From Deltaproteobacteria bacterium (lineage in GTDB: Bacteria; Myxococcota; Polyangia; Polyangiales; B10-G4): a DNA stretch of 6,724 nt. Location of the stretch: contig JAFDCW010000378.1 of the NCBI GenBank assembly GCA_019312705.1, positions 1 through 6,724 of the forward strand. The letters are read 5' to 3'. This document shows, piece by piece, positions 5,345 through 6,724 of this stretch. Below the pieces are notes generated by a model. The model was not told the DNA's origin. It saw only the letters and a list, made by a program, of their open reading frames with translations, and did not search any database. The position numbers were made by a program, and so were the translations under genes. Positions within the stretch are counted from its first letter, which is position 1, and each line of letters opens with the position of its first letter.

Positions 5345-6724
5345 GGCATCACCTCGGGCAAGGGAGACGGCAGCTCTTACAGCCGATGCGAGCTCGATGA
5401 GCTCACGGCAGTGGTCAACCAGGTGCCCATCGCGACGCTCGCAGACGAGGGCCCCGCCCGGGAGGCCCTCAAGTCCCAAGGCGTGCACAGCGCGGCGGCG
5501 AAATGCATCGTCTGGTGGCGCCTCGGCGCCGATACGGACATCAGCTGCCGCGGACGCCAGCTGCCGAGCGGCTTCGTCCCGGATCCACGGGAGTTTCCTG
5601 ACGCCCAGGCCATCGACGACGTCAAGTACGTCGGGCCAAGCGCCTTCCGCTCCCTCGCCGCCATCGCCGGGGACACTTGCACCGCGGAGCCCGCCGGGGC
5701 GACGACCGACGTGGTCTTCTCGCCGACCCTAGACCTCGCGGCGAGCCACGCGGGCCGCATCATCAACCTGATCGACAACGCCCACCGCAGCATCGACATC
5801 TCAATGTACAGCTTCAGCCAGTCGGACATCAAAGATGCCCTCCTGCGCAACGCCAGCCGGCTCTCCGTCCGAGTGCTGTACGACAACGGCCACCTCGGCA
5901 ACGGCCTCGAGAACGCACTCGAAGATCGACGGCGTCCTCGAGGCCGGAGACGACCCCGCCGCCGCCACCATCTCCTCCGGGAGCGCGAACTGGTCGAACG
6001 GCGCCGTCGGCACCTACGACGAATCCACCGTGTTCGTCTCGAACAGCCCCGAGATGGCCCTGCGCTTCCAGCAGGAGTTCAACCTGCTCTGGCAGTACTC
6101 GACCGCAGTCGACACGGGCTTTGACAACCAAACCAATTACTTCGACAGCGTCGAAATCACCGACGCGATGATCGAGGCGGTCGAGGACCCGACGGTCGAC
6201 GCGGCCTTCACCTCCATGAACTTCCGGGTCACCGCCCGGGGCCTCACCGGGACCAAGGCCAACGGCTATCAGATGGCCCAGCGCTGGATTGACCTCATCA
6301 ACGGTGCGGAGGAGAGCATCTGGATTTACTCCGAGCGGCTGCGCTCGGTCCCCGTCGCCAACGCGCTGCTGGCCAAAGCCGAGGCGAACCCCGACCTGGA
6401 AATTCGCATCTACCAGGACAACCAGGAGTTCGTCATCCCTTCGAAGATGCGCGAGATGCTCGCCGGCCTCCAGGAGTGCTACGACGGCGCGACCACCGAC
6501 ATCCAGCACATCAACTGCGAGACCGGCATCAAGTACTCCCAGCACGTTGCCGCGGCCTTCGAGGCCAACCCCAACCACCAGTACCGGATCAAGTACTACT
6601 CCTACAACTGGCACTACAGCTTCCAGCAGATGCACCACAAGTCGATGATCATCGACGGCCGGTGGATCGCTACGGGCAGCTACAACCTCTCCTACAACGC
6701 CGAGTTCAAGACCTTCGAGAACGT
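5345..6724 (+). pseudogene. Phospholipase D-family protein, 5'-truncated and frameshifted (3' end beyond window)
   Basis: Remnant of a two-domain PLD-like protein, probably exported in its intact form. Frame A follows a TAG at 5342-5344 and encodes GDGSSYSRCELDEL, then an HhH-like region ending DDVKYVGPSAF (about 5615-5650). It continues into PLD domain 1, with VVFSPTL, IDNAHRSIDISMYSF and VRVLYDNGH (about 5711-5890). Homology then switches frame near 5922. Frame B resumes as KIDGVLEAGDD and GSANWSNGAVGTYDE (GSxN half-site at 5979-5990) and stays open to the edge. The usual ~20-30 residues before GSxN, including the HxK(x4)D start of the first active site, are missing or garbled. PLD domain 2 is intact so far: MHHKSMIIDG (HHK at 6633-6641) and GSYNLSYN. 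No start codon or signal peptide exists in frame A before GTG 5411, which lies inside the HhH-like region. Sequencing error is the alternative for the frame change. Confidence 0.8.
5902..5946. repeat. 10-bp perfect inverted repeat bracketing the PLD frame change
   Basis: CGGCCTCGAG at 5902-5911 is the exact reverse complement of CTCGAGGCCG at 5937-5946, leaving a 25-nt spacer. The point where the PLD reading frame switches (about 5922) lies inside that spacer. The arms can form a strong GC-rich hairpin in single-stranded DNA or RNA. Each arm also contains the palindrome CTCGAG, so a CTCGAG direct repeat is present as well. Confidence 0.8.

Noticed and set aside
5829..6638. 269-codon open frame on the minus strand
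   Set aside because: It is antisense to clear PLD-domain sequence (HHK, GSYN, GSANWS), has a Val/Gly/Asp/Leu-biased composition and no domain.

Overview
The base composition is strongly GC-rich. Proteins include a Cys-spaced lipoprotein with a VWA domain and a C-terminal CNGLDDDCD-type acidic motif, and a phospholipase D-like protein with a helix-hairpin-helix-like front end. Together these suggest a myxobacterium-type organism (Myxococcota, possibly Polyangiales/Sandaracinaceae). That assignment rests on protein style only; no marker gene is present.

Layout. (1) 1-1511, minus strand: the first ~503 codons of a membrane-bound class III adenylate cyclase (TM, extracytoplasmic dCache sensor, TM, HAMP, catalytic domain), cut by the left window edge. 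(2) A divergent 86-bp gap, then on the plus strand a DUF502 membrane protein (1598-2206) and a UPF0104/LPG-synthase-TM-like membrane protein (2203-3210). Their stop and start codons overlap by 4 bp, so they are probably a translationally coupled pair. (3) Converging on this pair is an ECF-type sigma factor (3222-3758, minus) with no visible anti-sigma partner. (4) Divergent from the sigma gene across 60 bp is a VWA-domain lipoprotein (3819-5060, plus). (5) Converging on that is a 72-residue two-helix membrane protein (5111-5329, minus) that I do not recognise. (6) From about 5345 to the right edge, plus strand, lies a phospholipase D-family gene that appears broken. Its signal peptide and start are absent. 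Near 5922 the reading frame changes, and a stretch that should carry the first HxK catalytic motif is missing. The second PLD domain (HHK...D...GSYN) is intact up to the window edge.

How the parts fit: there is no obvious single pathway. The cyclase is a signalling receptor. The DUF502/UPF0104 pair is an envelope membrane unit. The sigma factor and VWA lipoprotein share a divergent promoter region and may be regulatorily linked. I see no tRNA, rRNA, CRISPR array, transposase or phage gene. The most unusual region is 5330-5950: a sharp boundary between the small membrane gene and the headless PLD gene, plus a 10-bp inverted repeat that exactly brackets the frame change.
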